Of a DNA stretch of 64,000 bases, positions 36,983 through 46,829 are shown in pieces. The position numbers were made by a program, and so were the translations under genes. The notes under the pieces are model-generated. The model did no database searches. It saw only the letters and a program-made list of their open reading frames with translations, and had not been told where the DNA came from. The first letter of the stretch is position 1. Each line of letters starts with the position of its first letter. Origin of the DNA: Flavobacteriaceae bacterium (GTDB lineage Bacteria > Bacteroidota > Bacteroidia > Flavobacteriales > Flavobacteriaceae); contig JAQWSC010000006.1 of NCBI GenBank assembly GCA_029243385.1, positions 101,430-165,429 of the forward strand. The letters run 5' to 3'.

Positions 36983-37729
36983 TTACCCCTTCAAACTGGC
37001 AGAAAGGTATTCGCGGTTCATACGCGCAATGTTTTCCAAAGAAATTCCTTTCGGGCATTCTACCTCACAAGCTCCGGTATTGGTGCAATTTCCAAAACCT
37101 TCCAAGTCCATTTGAGCTACCATATTTTGCACACGTTGGGTTGCTTCTACTTTTCCTTGTGGAAGCAAGGCATATTGCGATACTTTAGCCCCTACAAACA
37201 ACATGGCTGACGAGTTTTTACACGTTGCCACACAAGCTCCGCATCCAATACAAGCTGCCGCGTCAAAAGCGAGATCCGCTTTGTTTTTTTCAATAGGAAT
37301 GGCGTTGGCATCTTGGGTGTTTCCAGAAGTGTTTATTGAAACAAAACCGCCCGCTTGCTGCACCCGATCGAATGAAGAACGATCGACTACCAAATCGCGA
37401 ATAACAGGAAACGCTTTGGCTCTGAAAGGCTCAATAGTAATGGTGTCACCGTCTTTGAATTTTCGCATATGCAATTGACAAGTCGTAACATTTCTGTCGG
37501 GACCGTGGGCTTCTCCGTTGATGAACATGGAGCACATTCCGCAAATTCCTTCACGACAATCGTGGTCAAAAGCAACCGGTTCTTCGTTGCGAAGAATAAG
37601 CATATTGTTTAGCGCATCGATCATTTCTAAAAAAGACATATCCGGTGAAATATTGTCAATCGGATAGCTTACCATGCTACCTTTTTCTGTGGCATTTTTT
37701 TGTCGCCAAATTTTAAGATTCAACTTCAT
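36983..37729 (-). CDS. sdhB: succinate dehydrogenase/fumarate reductase iron-sulfur subunit
   Basis: 248 residues. The [2Fe-2S] ferredoxin domain has [20 protein letters not shown] and a later [10 protein letters not shown]. The C-terminal domain has [13 protein letters not shown] and [15 protein letters not shown], which supply ligands for the [4Fe-4S] and [3Fe-4S] centres. It passes electrons from the SdhA flavin to the membrane cytochrome b. Last gene of sdhCAB, 2 bases after sdhA. Complete. Confidence 0.96.
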   Translation of the reverse strand: MKLNLKIWRQKNATEKGSMVSYPIDNISPDMSFLEMIDALNNMLILRNEEPVAFDHDCREGICGMCSMFINGEAHGPDRNVTTCQLHMRKFKDGDTITIEPFRAKAFPVIRDLVVDRSSFDRVQQAGGFVSINTSGNTQDANAIPIEKNKADLAFDAAACIGCGACVATCKNSSAMLFVGAKVSQYALLPQGKVEATQRVQNMVAQMDLEGFGNCTNTGACEVECPKGISLENIARMNREYLSASLKG

Positions 37730-37731
37730 AA

Positions 37732-39735
37732 CTACTTGTAAGATCTCGTTTTCAATTCAATGTTATCATAGGTCAGTTCTTCTTTGTGAAGAACGGCCTC
37801 GCTGGGTTTTCCTTTGTATTCCCATGCCGAAACAAAGGTGTAATTTTTATCGTCTCGAAGAGCTTCTCCTTCGGGAGTTTGGGATTCTTCTCGGAAATGT
37901 CCGCCACAAGATTCGTAACGATCCAAGGCATCTTTTGCAAACAACTCTCCCAGTTCTAAAAAGTCGGCTACACGTCCTGCTTTTGCAAGTTCTTCATTGA
38001 ACGACTCTGCTGTGCCAGGAACACGAACATTTTTATAGAAATCTTCGCGCAATTCTTGAATCTCTTTGATTGCATATTTCAAATCTTTTTCGTTTCGAGA
38101 CATGCCGCATTTGTTCCACATAATTTTACCCAGTTTTTTGTGGTAATAATCCACCGGATTTGTTCCTTTGGAATTTAAAAATGCATTCAACTGATTTCTA
38201 ACTTCTTTTTCGGCTTCCTCAAATTCTGGAGAATCTGTAGAAATGGTTCCCGTTCGAATATCATCCGAAAGATAATCTCCAATGGTATAGGGCAACACAA
38301 AATATCCGTCTGCTAGTCCTTGCATCAATGCAGAAGCTCCGAGTCGATTGGCTCCGTGATCTGAGAAATTAGCTTCTCCTATTGCAAAGCAACCTGGAAT
38401 GGTGGTCATTAGATTGTAATCTACCCAAACACCGCCCATAGTATAGTGCACTGCAGGGTAAATCATCATAGGAGTTTCGTAGGGATTTTGATCTACGATT
38501 TTTTCGTACATCTGAAACAAATTTCCGTACTTGCTTTTGATAATTTCTTTTCCAAGTTTATCAATTAGCGAAACATCATCTTCATCAAGTCCTTTTACGT
38601 GAGCTAGTTCTTTCCCGTATCTTTTGATTGCGGCAGCAAAGTCTAAATACACGGCTTCGCCCGTTGCATTGACGCCAAATCCAGCATCGCAACGTTCTTT
38701 GGCGGCTCTAGAAGCCACGTCACGAGGCACTAAGTTACCGAAAGCAGGATACCTTCTTTCTAAAAAATAGTCGCGTTGTTCTTCTGCTAAATCAGTGGGT
38801 TTCTTTTTTCCTTCGCGAATTGCTTGAACGTCCTCTTTGTACTTGGGTACCCAAATCCGCCCATCATTTCGTAACGATTCTGACATCAGAGTCAATTTCG
38901 ACTGATCTTCTCCCGAAACAGGAATACAAGTTGGATGAATTTGTGTAAAACAAGGATTGGCAAAATAAGCTCCTTTTTTGTGAATTTTCCATGCTGCAGA
39001 GACGTTACTTCCCATGGCGTTTGTGGATAAGAAAAATACATTTCCATATCCCCCAGAGGCAATGACAACGGCATGCGCCGAATGACGTTCGATTTCTCCC
39101 GTTACCAAGTTACGAGCAATAATTCCTCGGGCTTTTCCGTCCACTTTTACAATGTCAAGCATTTCGTGGCGGTTGTACATTTTTATTTTTCCACGACCGA
39201 TTTGGCGATTCATTGCCGAGTAGGCGCCCAATAATAATTGTTGACCCGTTTGTCCTTTAGCATAAAATGTTCGAGAGACCAAAACGCCTCCAAAAGATCG
39301 ATTGTCTAACAGTCCTCCATAATCACGCGCAAAAGGAACTCCTTGAGCTACGCATTGATCGATAATATTTGCGGAAACCTCAGCCAAACGATATACGTTA
39401 GCTTCACGCGAACGATAATCTCCTCCTTTTACGGTATCGTAAAAAAGTCGGTAAATAGAATCTCCATCACCTTGATAGTTTTTTGCAGCATTGATTCCTC
39501 CTTGGGCAGCAATAGAATGTGCTCTTCTTGGAGAGTCTTGGAAACAAAACGATTTTACGTTATAACCGAGCTCAGCCAATGTGGCTGCAGCCGAACCTCC
39601 TGCCAAGCCCGTTCCTACAACGATCACATCAATGGATCTTTTGTTTGCAGGATTGACCAGGTCAATGTTGTTTTTATGTTGTGTCCACTTATCTGCCAGT
39701 GGTCCTTCGGGAATTTTTGAATCTAGAACTGCCAT
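37732..39735 (-). CDS. sdhA: succinate dehydrogenase/fumarate reductase flavoprotein subunit
   Basis: 667 residues. FAD-binding [20 protein letters not shown], then [20 protein letters not shown] with the His that covalently binds FAD in this family. Substrate-site segments [18 protein letters not shown] and [12 protein letters not shown] follow, then [17 protein letters not shown]. The C-terminal helical domain includes [18 protein letters not shown]. The length and the partner SdhC place it in the b558-type (Bacteroidota/epsilon-type) group. It oxidises succinate to fumarate in the citric acid cycle at the inner membrane. Confidence 0.97.
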   Translation of the reverse strand: MAVLDSKIPEGPLADKWTQHKNNIDLVNPANKRSIDVIVVGTGLAGGSAAATLAELGYNVKSFCFQDSPRRAHSIAAQGGINAAKNYQGDGDSIYRLFYDTVKGGDYRSREANVYRLAEVSANIIDQCVAQGVPFARDYGGLLDNRSFGGVLVSRTFYAKGQTGQQLLLGAYSAMNRQIGRGKIKMYNRHEMLDIVKVDGKARGIIARNLVTGEIERHSAHAVVIASGGYGNVFFLSTNAMGSNVSAAWKIHKKGAYFANPCFTQIHPTCIPVSGEDQSKLTLMSESLRNDGRIWVPKYKEDVQAIREGKKKPTDLAEEQRDYFLERRYPAFGNLVPRDVASRAAKERCDAGFGVNATGEAVYLDFAAAIKRYGKELAHVKGLDEDDVSLIDKLGKEIIKSKYGNLFQMYEKIVDQNPYETPMMIYPAVHYTMGGVWVDYNLMTTIPGCFAIGEANFSDHGANRLGASALMQGLADGYFVLPYTIGDYLSDDIRTGTISTDSPEFEEAEKEVRNQLNAFLNSKGTNPVDYYHKKLGKIMWNKCGMSRNEKDLKYAIKEIQELREDFYKNVRVPGTAESFNEELAKAGRVADFLELGELFAKDALDRYESCGGHFREESQTPEGEALRDDKNYTFVSAWEYKGKPSEAVLHKEELTYDNIELKTRSYK

Positions 39736-39739
39736 CTGA

Positions 39740-40402
39740 TTATAAAGTGTTTAAATGATGAAACAAAGCGATAAAAGCAAATCCTAGTGGAACAATAATT
39801 GCATAGGCTGTTCCAAAAGATTTTAGGCTTCGGGTGTATTTGTTATTGGCTCCTACCGATTGGAAGGAAGATGAAAATCCGTGTAGCAAATGCAATGATA
39901 AAAACGCAAAGGATACTACATACAACCCTACTCGAATAGGGTCGTGGAATTTATGAACCAATTCTTCGTAATATCGTGATGGGTCTTCGGGTAAGAATTC
40001 AACATATTTGTATGTCATTTCAGGCACCCAAAAATCATAGAAATGTAAAATGAGAAACAGCAGTACAACGCCTCCTGAGTAAATCATATTTCGAGACATC
40101 CAACTAGAATTGGCATTGCCTTTAAACTGAACATACCCCACAGATCGTGCATTTCGATTTTGAATTTCTAGAACAAACCCCATCACAAAATGAAAGATGA
40201 CTCCAAAAATTAAGACCGGCTGTAATGCAAATTGAACCAATGGATTGGTTCCCATAAAATGAGAAATTTCATTAAACATAGCTTCACTAAAAACAGAAGT
40301 AATGTTGATTAAAAAGTGTTGCAATAAAAAAACCATTAAAAATAAGCCTGACAATGCCATGGCTATTTTTCTGGCAATCGAACTGGATAGTAGGCGACTC
40401 AT
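39740..40402 (-). CDS. sdhC: succinate dehydrogenase cytochrome b subunit (b558 type)
   Basis: 220 residues with five transmembrane helices. [20 protein letters not shown] starts the first helix, and conserved His residues for two hemes are in [30 protein letters not shown] and [17 protein letters not shown] single large cytochrome b subunit replaces the SdhC-SdhD pair of E. coli. It anchors SdhAB and reduces menaquinone. It is the first gene of the leftward sdhCAB operon, 4 bases before sdhA, with a consensus promoter 22-53 bases upstream. Confidence 0.94.
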   Translation of the reverse strand: MSRLLSSSIARKIAMALSGLFLMVFLLQHFLINITSVFSEAMFNEISHFMGTNPLVQFALQPVLIFGVIFHFVMGFVLEIQNRNARSVGYVQFKGNANSSWMSRNMIYSGGVVLLFLILHFYDFWVPEMTYKYVEFLPEDPSRYYEELVHKFHDPIRVGLYVVSFAFLSLHLLHGFSSSFQSVGANNKYTRSLKSFGTAYAIIVPLGFAFIALFHHLNTL

Positions 40403-40423
40403 GAAAGTGAATTAAATTTTAAA

Positions 40424-40455
40424 CAAAATTAAGTCCTAAAGTGTTCATACCCAAA
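40424..40455 (-). promoter_or_regulatory. promoter of sdhCAB (TTTG-N20-TAATTTTG)
   Basis: On the minus strand, TTTG (plus-strand CAAA at 40452-40455) is followed after 20 bases by TAATTTTG (plus-strand 40424-40431), a full Bacteroidota promoter. The predicted leader before the sdhC ATG at 40402 is about 15 bases. Confidence 0.65.
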
Positions 40456-40587
40456 AAAAAAAGGTACAAATATGTGTCGGCTTTGAGAATCTATTATTCT
40501 CTTATTTTTTGTTTAAAAACCCACTCAAAAAACATAGAATATTCTGATAAAATCTTAAACAAAATAATTTTTCATTTTAAAAAAACC

Positions 40588-40595
40588 TATTTTTG
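40588..40595 (+). promoter_or_regulatory. -7 promoter element for pepP
   Basis: TATTTTTG matches TAnnTTTG, 17 bases before the pepP ATG. There is no clear -33 box. It diverges from the sdhCAB promoter in the same 210-base gap. Confidence 0.4.
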
Positions 40596-40612
40596 ATAAA
40601 AATCAATCTGTA

Positions 40613-41905
40613 ATGAAATACGATCCCATTCCTTCCAAGCTTTTTGTAAAAAACCGAAACAGCTTTATGAGTCGCATGATTCCAAAAAGTTTGGCAGTTT
40701 TTAATTCTAACGATATATATCCTATTAGTGCCGATAGCACCTTGCCTTTTGAACAACATCGAGATATTTTTTATTTGAGTGGCGTGGATCAAGAGGAAAG
40801 TGTTTTGGTTTTGTTCCCCGAAGCCAAAAATCCGGCACATCGGGAGATCCTTTTTTTAAAAGAAACCAATGAACATATCGCTGTTTGGGAAGGTGCTAAA
40901 CTGACACAAAAACAAGCAACTGCTGTTTCTGGAGTTCAAACCGTTTATTGGCTTGATCAATTGGAATCGGTATTTTTTGAACTAATGAATCAGTGCAACA
41001 ACGTTTATGTAAATACCAACGAGCACTACAGACAATCCGTAGAAACCGAAACTCGAGAGGATCGTTTTACCAAGTGGTGGCAAGAAAAATATCCATCGCA
41101 TATCCCTCAGCGCAGCAATCCGATATTACAACATCTTCGTTCTATCAAAGATCCCATTGAAATTGATTTGATTCAACAGGCGTGTAATATTACAGAAAAA
41201 GGATTTCGAAGAATTTTGAATTTTGTGCAGCCAGGTGTTTGGGAATACGAAATTGAGGCGGAGTTTGCCCATGAATTTCTTCGTAACCGTTCTCGAAGAT
41301 TTGCCTATACCCCTATTATTGCCTCAGGTAAGAATGCCAACGTTCTCCACTACATTGAAAACAATCAACAGTGTCAAAAAGGAGACTTGTTGCTTCTTGA
41401 TGTGGGTGCCGAATATGCAAACTATTCCAGTGATATGACTCGTACCATTCCGGTTTCAGGAACTTTTACCAAACGACAAAAAGAGGTGTATAATGCGGTT
41501 CTAAAAGTCAAAAATGCAGCAACAAAACTATTGACCCCCGGAACGTTTTGGAAAGAATATCATGTTGAAGTAGGAAAATTAATGACCGCTGAACTGCTCC
41601 AATTGGGGCTTTTGTCCAAAGCAGATATTCAGGCAGAAACCGAAAAAAAACCTGCTTATAAAAAATATTTCATGCATGGAACTTCTCACCACATGGGGCT
41701 CGACACTCACGATTATGGTTTGTTGGAAGAGCCTATGCAGGCTCAAATGGTTTTTACGGTAGAACCCGGAATATACATCCCCGAGGAAGGCTTTGGGATT
41801 CGATTGGAGGATGATGTCGTTGTTCAGCCTCAGGGTGCACCAATCAATTTGATGAAAAATATCCCGATTGAAGCAGATGAGATTGAAGCCATAATGAATG
41901 CCTAA
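40613..41905 (+). CDS. pepP: Xaa-Pro aminopeptidase (aminopeptidase P)
   Basis: 430 residues. An N-terminal creatinase-like domain (about 1-170) is followed by a pita-bread M24 metallopeptidase domain. Ligands for two Mn ions are visible: Asp in LLLDVGAEYANYSSDMTR (two Asp), His in MHGTSHHMGLDTHD, Glu in FTVEPGIYIPEEGFG and Glu in IRLEDDVVV. It removes N-terminal residues preceding proline. There is no signal peptide, so it is cytoplasmic. It overlaps the next gene, an alpha/beta hydrolase, by 8 bases, which suggests translational coupling. Confidence 0.94.
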   Translation: MKYDPIPSKLFVKNRNSFMSRMIPKSLAVFNSNDIYPISADSTLPFEQHRDIFYLSGVDQEESVLVLFPEAKNPAHREILFLKETNEHIAVWEGAKLTQKQATAVSGVQTVYWLDQLESVFFELMNQCNNVYVNTNEHYRQSVETETREDRFTKWWQEKYPSHIPQRSNPILQHLRSIKDPIEIDLIQQACNITEKGFRRILNFVQPGVWEYEIEAEFAHEFLRNRSRRFAYTPIIASGKNANVLHYIENNQQCQKGDLLLLDVGAEYANYSSDMTRTIPVSGTFTKRQKEVYNAVLKVKNAATKLLTPGTFWKEYHVEVGKLMTAELLQLGLLSKADIQAETEKKPAYKKYFMHGTSHHMGLDTHDYGLLEEPMQAQMVFTVEPGIYIPEEGFGIRLEDDVVVQPQGAPINLMKNIPIEADEIEAIMNA

Positions 41906-42695
41906 ACATTCAATTAGCATCAAAGGGATTCCCGTTGCTTATTCCGATTCTGGAAAGGGAATTGCAGTTGTATGTTTGCACGGGTTTTTAGAAACTAAAA
42001 GTATGTGGAACCCTTTGCTAGCTCTTCCAAAAAAATATAGAATTATTAGCATTGATTTATTGGGTCACGGAGACACACCCTGTTTGGGATATGTTCACAG
42101 TATGGAACTGATGGCTGAAATTGTTTTCAAGGTTTTAAGCGGGCTTCGACTGCGATCCTATTTTGTGATAGGACACTCAATGGGTGGATATGTCGCCTTA
42201 GAAATGCTTTACAACAAACCGTCGAGTATTAAAGGATTATTGATGCTCAACTCAACACCATTGGACGATTCGGATGAAAAAAAAATAGAACGAGATCGCG
42301 CTATTTTGGCAGTAAAATCCTCTCGAACCCATTTTCTAGGAAACGCCATTGAAAATTTATTTGCTCCTTACAACATTTCACTCTATCAGGATCAAATTCA
42401 AGAAATCCTATTGAACGCCAAAAAGACTTCCATTCAAGGAATTGTAGCTGCGCTGGAAGGAATGAAAATTCGGAAAAACCACCTAGAGACCCTAAAAAAC
42501 TGTCACAACACACGTGTGATACTCGGTGAAAAAGATCCCGTTTTGAATTACGAATCGCTTCAAGGAATTTTCAAAAAAAACAACATTGACTTCGACACCA
42601 TTCCCGATGGGCATATGAGTATTGTGGAACAGCCCGTATTGACTGTTGAGATGATTTCAAAATTTTTAAAAAGACTTCCAGCCTTGAGCCGTTAA
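41898..42695 (+). CDS. alpha/beta-fold hydrolase
   Basis: 265 residues. Catalytic elements: oxyanion region VCLHGFLETKSMW, IDLLGHGDTPC, nucleophile elbow VIGHSMGGYVALEML with Ser, acid Asp in VILGEKDPVLNYE and His in PDGHMSIVEQP. A small helical cap follows the nucleophile. It is an esterase, lipase or related hydrolase; the substrate is unknown. It overlaps pepP by 8 bases and the convergent thiL by 30 bases. Confidence 0.9.
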   Translation: MPKHSISIKGIPVAYSDSGKGIAVVCLHGFLETKSMWNPLLALPKKYRIISIDLLGHGDTPCLGYVHSMELMAEIVFKVLSGLRLRSYFVIGHSMGGYVALEMLYNKPSSIKGLLMLNSTPLDDSDEKKIERDRAILAVKSSRTHFLGNAIENLFAPYNISLYQDQIQEILLNAKKTSIQGIVAALEGMKIRKNHLETLKNCHNTRVILGEKDPVLNYESLQGIFKKNNIDFDTIPDGHMSIVEQPVLTVEMISKFLKRLPALSR

Positions 42696-43706
42696 TGGGA
42701 TTTTTTCGTTTCCTCGAGTTACCAAATTCACACCCATTGAAGCATCCGTAACATGACCTATAACGGTAAGATTCGGATTGCCTTTGATTTTAGGAAAATC
42801 GTCTTGATTGATAGTGAAAAGCAATTCATAATCTTCTCCACCACTCAAAGCAACCGTTGTACTGTCCAAATTAAATTCTTCACATGCATTGATAAAAGCC
42901 GGATCCAAAGGAAGTTTTTCTTCATACAAGTCACATCCCACATCGGATTGTTTGCAAATATGAAGCAATTCAGAAGAAAGTCCGTCGCTAATATCAATCA
43001 TTGAGGTGGGCTGAACCTCCAATGCATTTAACAGCGTTGGAATGTCTTTTCGCGCCTCGGGTTTCAGCTGTCGCTCAATTAAATACGTGTACATTTCCAA
43101 ATCAGGCTGATTATTAGGGTTGGCTTTGAAAACTGCCTTTTCTCTCTCCAAAATTTGAAGCCCCATATACGCAGAACCGATATCTCCAGACATTACAAGC
43201 AAGTCATTTTGGCTGGCTCCTTTTCGGTAAGTTATATTTTCAGACTCAGCAACTCCTAGAGCAGTAACACTAATTATTAGACCGCTTGTGGAAGATGTGG
43301 TGTCGCCTCCAACCAAATCAACGTTGTATGTTTTGCATGCAAGTCCAATCCCTGCATACAATTCCTCTAGAGCCTCTAGTGGAAATCGATTGGAGACCGC
43401 AATGCTAACCGTAATTTGAGTGGCAACCGCATTCATCGCATATACATCCGAGAGGTTTACCATAACCGCTTTATAACCCAGATGCTTTAGGGGGACATAG
43501 CTCAAGTCAAAATGAACCCCCTCAATGAGCAAATCCGTAGAAACTACCGTGGATTTGTTCTCAAAATTCAGTACAGCAGCATCGTCTCCAACTCCCGTGT
43601 AGCTCGATTTTTGGGATATGGAGAATGATTTTGTTAAATGCTCAATTAGGGCAAATTCTCCTAAATCAGCAAGGGGTGTCTTTTTTGGGTTTTTATCTTC
43701 TATCAT
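42666..43706 (-). CDS. thiL: thiamine-monophosphate kinase
   Basis: 346 residues from the ATG at 43706 (MIEDKNPKKTPLADLGEFAL); an upstream in-frame ATG at 43721 sits beyond a minus-strand -7 element. Hallmarks: YTGVGDDAAVLNF, STDLLIEGVHFDLSYVPLKH, GYKAVMVNLSDVYAMNAVAT, LVGGDTTSS, MSGDIGSAYMGLQIL, MIDISDGLSSELLHIC and LSGGEDYELLFTI. It phosphorylates thiamine monophosphate to the active diphosphate. Its last 30 bases overlap the convergent hydrolase gene. Complete. Confidence 0.95.
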   Translation of the reverse strand: MIEDKNPKKTPLADLGEFALIEHLTKSFSISQKSSYTGVGDDAAVLNFENKSTVVSTDLLIEGVHFDLSYVPLKHLGYKAVMVNLSDVYAMNAVATQITVSIAVSNRFPLEALEELYAGIGLACKTYNVDLVGGDTTSSTSGLIISVTALGVAESENITYRKGASQNDLLVMSGDIGSAYMGLQILEREKAVFKANPNNQPDLEMYTYLIERQLKPEARKDIPTLLNALEVQPTSMIDISDGLSSELLHICKQSDVGCDLYEEKLPLDPAFINACEEFNLDSTTVALSGGEDYELLFTINQDDFPKIKGNPNLTVIGHVTDASMGVNLVTRGNEKIPLTAQGWKSF

Positions 43707-43710
43707 TTTG

Positions 43711-43718
43711 CAAAAATA
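43711..43718 (-). promoter_or_regulatory. -7 promoter element for thiL
   Basis: CAAAAATA reads TATTTTTG on the minus strand and ends 4 bases before the ATG at 43706. This implies a very short or absent leader and excludes the longer start at 43721. Confidence 0.4.
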
Positions 43719-43779
43719 CATTGCAAAATGAAATATAGATTACTATCTTTCATTTTTTATGACTTTTAATGTTGTTACC

Positions 43780-45018
43780 ATGAAATTCTTACATTACAAT
43801 TTGTTACTAACAGTACTTATTTCAGCGCTCTTTCTACTCAGTGGTTGTAGGGATGAGCTTGTCGATGATAGTTTTGACAACAAAGAGCCTGAAGTCTCAA
43901 CCTCCATGGAAGCCCCATGTATAAATGGAATGGCAGCAGGTTTTCCGTGCAACAATTACGATTTAATAAGTCGCATATCGTTAAAGGTATTTGATGCGGA
44001 AAGCGCAAGCGATGTTTGGGGCTGGACAGATCCGGATACTCAAAATGAATATGCACTCATTGGCTTAGACAATGGGACAGGATTTGTGGATATTTCTACG
44101 CCTTCAAAACCCCTTTATTTAGGGAAATTGCCTACTGCTACTATCAATAGTTCTTGGCGAGACATCAAAATTTACAGTCATTATGCCTATATTGTAAGTG
44201 ATAGGGCTCAAAATTATGGAATGCAGATTTTTGATCTAACCAAATTAAAAACTGTCGAAAACCCTCCTGTACTATTTGAGGTTGACGTTCACCACACTTC
44301 TTTTGGAAGTGCTCACAATTTGGTTATCAACGAAACCAAAGGTTATGTTTACCCTGTTGGAACGAGTCAATACAATGGTGGTCCACACTTTATCAATATT
44401 CAAAATCCTTTAAACCCAGTAGATGAAGGTGGTTTTGCAGCATCAGGCTACAGCCACGACGGACAAGTAGTCACTTACAATGGCCCCGATGAAGAACACA
44501 CTGGAAAAGAACTTTTTGTAGGAAGCAATGAAGACAAAATCGCCGTCGTAGATATAACAGACAAAGCAAATCCTGAGTTAATTTCCTCGGTTAGCTATCC
44601 GAATTATGGCTACACACATCAGGCGTGGTTTGGAAAAAATCATCGCTATTTGTATGTTGGAGATGAACTTGATGAACGAGATTCTGGTTATAAAACTCGA
44701 ACATTGGTTTTTGATTTATTGGATTTGGGCAACCCTTCGTTGCATATGGAGTATTTAGGCCCTACCAGCGCAATTGATCACAACGGATACGTTCACGAAG
44801 ACACATTCTATCTGGCAAATTACACAAGCGGTGTTCGCATGATTGATGTAAGTGATATTGCTGCCAAAAACATGACAGAAATAGGCTATTTTGACACCTA
44901 TCCTGCCAATGACGATGTTGGATTTAATGGAGTTTGGAGTGTCTATCCCTATTTTGAAAGCGGAAATATCGTAGTCAGCGATATTAACTCTTGTTTGTAT
45001 ATTATCAAAAAAAAATAA
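43780..45018 (+). CDS. choice-of-anchor B family lipoprotein
   Basis: 412 residues from the ATG at 43780, which gives a clean lipoprotein signal (MKFLHYNLLLTVLISALFLL then SGC, Cys23). An earlier in-frame ATG at 43759 would put seven residues before it. The mature part is a beta-propeller of LVIVD-like repeats: GFVDISTPSKPLYLGKLP, MQIFDLTKLKTVENPP, HFINIQNPLNPVDEGG, IAVVDITDKANPELIS and GVRMIDVSDIAAKN. The choice-of-anchor B family is common on marine bacterial surfaces; the ligand is unknown. The next gene, another lipoprotein with repeats, begins 4 bases later. Confidence 0.88.
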   Translation: MKFLHYNLLLTVLISALFLLSGCRDELVDDSFDNKEPEVSTSMEAPCINGMAAGFPCNNYDLISRISLKVFDAESASDVWGWTDPDTQNEYALIGLDNGTGFVDISTPSKPLYLGKLPTATINSSWRDIKIYSHYAYIVSDRAQNYGMQIFDLTKLKTVENPPVLFEVDVHHTSFGSAHNLVINETKGYVYPVGTSQYNGGPHFINIQNPLNPVDEGGFAASGYSHDGQVVTYNGPDEEHTGKELFVGSNEDKIAVVDITDKANPELISSVSYPNYGYTHQAWFGKNHRYLYVGDELDERDSGYKTRTLVFDLLDLGNPSLHMEYLGPTSAIDHNGYVHEDTFYLANYTSGVRMIDVSDIAAKNMTEIGYFDTYPANDDVGFNGVWSVYPYFESGNIVVSDINSCLYIIKKK

Positions 45019-45022
45019 CTCT

Positions 45023-46354
45023 TTGAAAAATCATTTTTTATCTCTTTTAATAGCTCTAGTTCTAACGACAAGTTGTGAGGAAACAACGTTAATTTCTGAA
45101 GTAAAATTTAACGGAGAGCTGATGGAAATCATGACTTATGGGGGGTCTCAAGAAGACATTGGTTTTGACATCATAGAAACCCAAGACGGAGGATTGGCTG
45201 TTATCGGAAACTCAAAAAGTAGTAACGGTACTCTTACCGATAAAACCCTAGAAGTGAGCGATTATTGGTTGCTTCGCTTTGATGCTCAAATGGAATTGTT
45301 GTGGAGCTACACCTACGGAGGCAGTGATGACGATCGCGGACAATCTGTAATTGAAACAAGCGATGGAGGATTTATATTGGCTGGATACAGCAAAAGCGCT
45401 GATGGAAACGCAACCAAAAATCAAGGTCAACACGATAATTGGATGCTAAAAGTAGATGCGTCTGGAAATTTTCTTTGGGAAAAAAGTTTTGGATATGCGG
45501 GTCACGACCACGCATACACCATAATTTCTACCCAAGATGGCGGTTTTCTTATGACCGGCTTTATTGATGTAACCGCTTCGGGAGGAAAAGGAAACAAAGC
45601 AAAAGGGGCTTCGTTTCACGGAGTGGGAGAATTTTGGACACACAAATTCGATGCGATTGGCAATATGCAATGGCGACGCTATCACGGAGGCACCAACAAC
45701 GACCGATCGTATGATGCTGTAGAGGCAAACGATGGGGGCTTTATTATTACAGGCGCTACCGAAAGTAACGATGTCGATGTAACTTCAAACCAAGGTGAGT
45801 ATGACGTTTGGGTGATCAAACTCAACGCTGAAGGAACACTTCAATGGGCAAAAACATTTGGTGGTTCAGGAATTGATAGTTCCAACGGAATTCTAAAAAC
45901 TCCCAATGGAAACTACTTGATAGTAGGCAATACTTTTTCCAAAAACGGATCCGTTTCAATCAATTATGGAGCCTCCGACGTTTGGGTTCTTTGTATTGAT
46001 GATCAGGGAGATTTGTTATGGGAAAAAACATACGGTGGTTCCGAATTTGATTTAGGCAGAGGAATCACACAAGGCCCTAACAATACCGCTTTTGTTGTTG
46101 GGAACTCCAAAAGTAGAGACAATTACGTTCTTAAAAATCAAGGAGAAAACGATGTTTGGGTTTTTCAAATTGACACAACCAACGGAAAACTGCTTTGGGA
46201 ACAATCCTTTGGCGGTTCAGCCATTGATTTTGGACATAATGCTGTGTTTACATCATCAAAATCCTTGTATGTTGTGGGAGAAACTACCAGCAGTGATGGC
46301 AACATTCCTTCCAATAAGGGAGATAAAGACTTATTAATTGCCCATTTTCAATAG
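45023..46354 (+). CDS. repeat-containing lipoprotein (predicted beta-propeller)
   Basis: 443 residues from a TTG start 4 bases after the preceding stop. Lipoprotein signal MKNHFLSLLIALVLTTSC, Cys18. The rest is about seven repeats of roughly 55 residues following the plan GGSxxDxG, then TxDGGFxxxGxSxSxDG, then DxWxxKxDxxGxxxWxKxxGGS. Examples are YGGSDDDRGQSVIETSDGGF and FGGSGIDSSNGILKTPNGNY. The repeat number suggests a seven-bladed propeller. With the choice-of-anchor B gene it forms a two-gene surface-lipoprotein unit. No enzymatic motif; binding or matrix role inferred. Confidence 0.85.
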   Translation: MKNHFLSLLIALVLTTSCEETTLISEVKFNGELMEIMTYGGSQEDIGFDIIETQDGGLAVIGNSKSSNGTLTDKTLEVSDYWLLRFDAQMELLWSYTYGGSDDDRGQSVIETSDGGFILAGYSKSADGNATKNQGQHDNWMLKVDASGNFLWEKSFGYAGHDHAYTIISTQDGGFLMTGFIDVTASGGKGNKAKGASFHGVGEFWTHKFDAIGNMQWRRYHGGTNNDRSYDAVEANDGGFIITGATESNDVDVTSNQGEYDVWVIKLNAEGTLQWAKTFGGSGIDSSNGILKTPNGNYLIVGNTFSKNGSVSINYGASDVWVLCIDDQGDLLWEKTYGGSEFDLGRGITQGPNNTAFVVGNSKSRDNYVLKNQGENDVWVFQIDTTNGKLLWEQSFGGSAIDFGHNAVFTSSKSLYVVGETTSSDGNIPSNKGDKDLLIAHFQ

Positions 46355-46402
46355 GCTTATCCGCTATTAGAAAAACCAATTGCTCCATCAGATAATGTTC
46401 TC

Positions 46403-46441
46403 ATTCTATATAGAATAAGTAATCCAAATCCCGTATATTTG
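46403..46441 (+). promoter_or_regulatory. suf operon promoter with overlapping palindromic operator candidate
   Basis: TATATTTG at 46434-46441 matches the -7 consensus, 29 bases before the sufA ATG. A perfect 14-base palindrome ATTCTATATAGAAT occupies 46403-46416 (18 of 20 if extended to 46401-46420). This is where the -33 box should be, and no TTTG is found there. A repressor bound to the palindrome would block polymerase; an activator replacing the poor -33 contact is equally possible. Confidence 0.5.
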
Positions 46442-46470
46442 CGCTTTATTTAGAAACAATCTATTTAAAG

Positions 46471-46800
46471 ATGATAAAAGTTTCAGATAGTGCTAAAGAG
46501 CGTGTTGAACAACTCATGAAAGAAGGTGGGTATAATATTCAACACGATTTTGTTCGCGTAGGTGTAAAAAGTGGTGGATGTTCTGGTCTTTCCTATGAGC
46601 TTTCTTTTGACCAAAAAAAACAAGAAAACGACAAGGTATTTGAAGATAATATGATTAAAATAGCCGTTGACAAAAAAAGTTTTTTATACCTTATCGGGAC
46701 CACGTTAGAATATTCGGGAGGACTCAACGGAAAAGGATTTGTGTTTAATAATCCCAATGCCAATCGTACCTGTGGATGTGGAGAAAGTTTTTCTTTATAA
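46471..46800 (+). CDS. sufA: iron-sulfur cluster assembly A-type protein
   Basis: 109 residues. A-type carrier with the three conserved cysteines: one in VKSGGCSGLSYELSF and two in the C-terminal CGCGESF. It carries or transfers [2Fe-2S]/[4Fe-4S] clusters from the SufBCD scaffold to target proteins. First gene of the suf operon, 29 bases before sufB. Length normal; nothing unusual. Confidence 0.95.
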   Translation: MIKVSDSAKERVEQLMKEGGYNIQHDFVRVGVKSGGCSGLSYELSFDQKKQENDKVFEDNMIKIAVDKKSFLYLIGTTLEYSGGLNGKGFVFNNPNANRTCGCGESFSL

Positions 46801-46829
46801 CACAAAAACACTACTTTGAATAGAAATTT

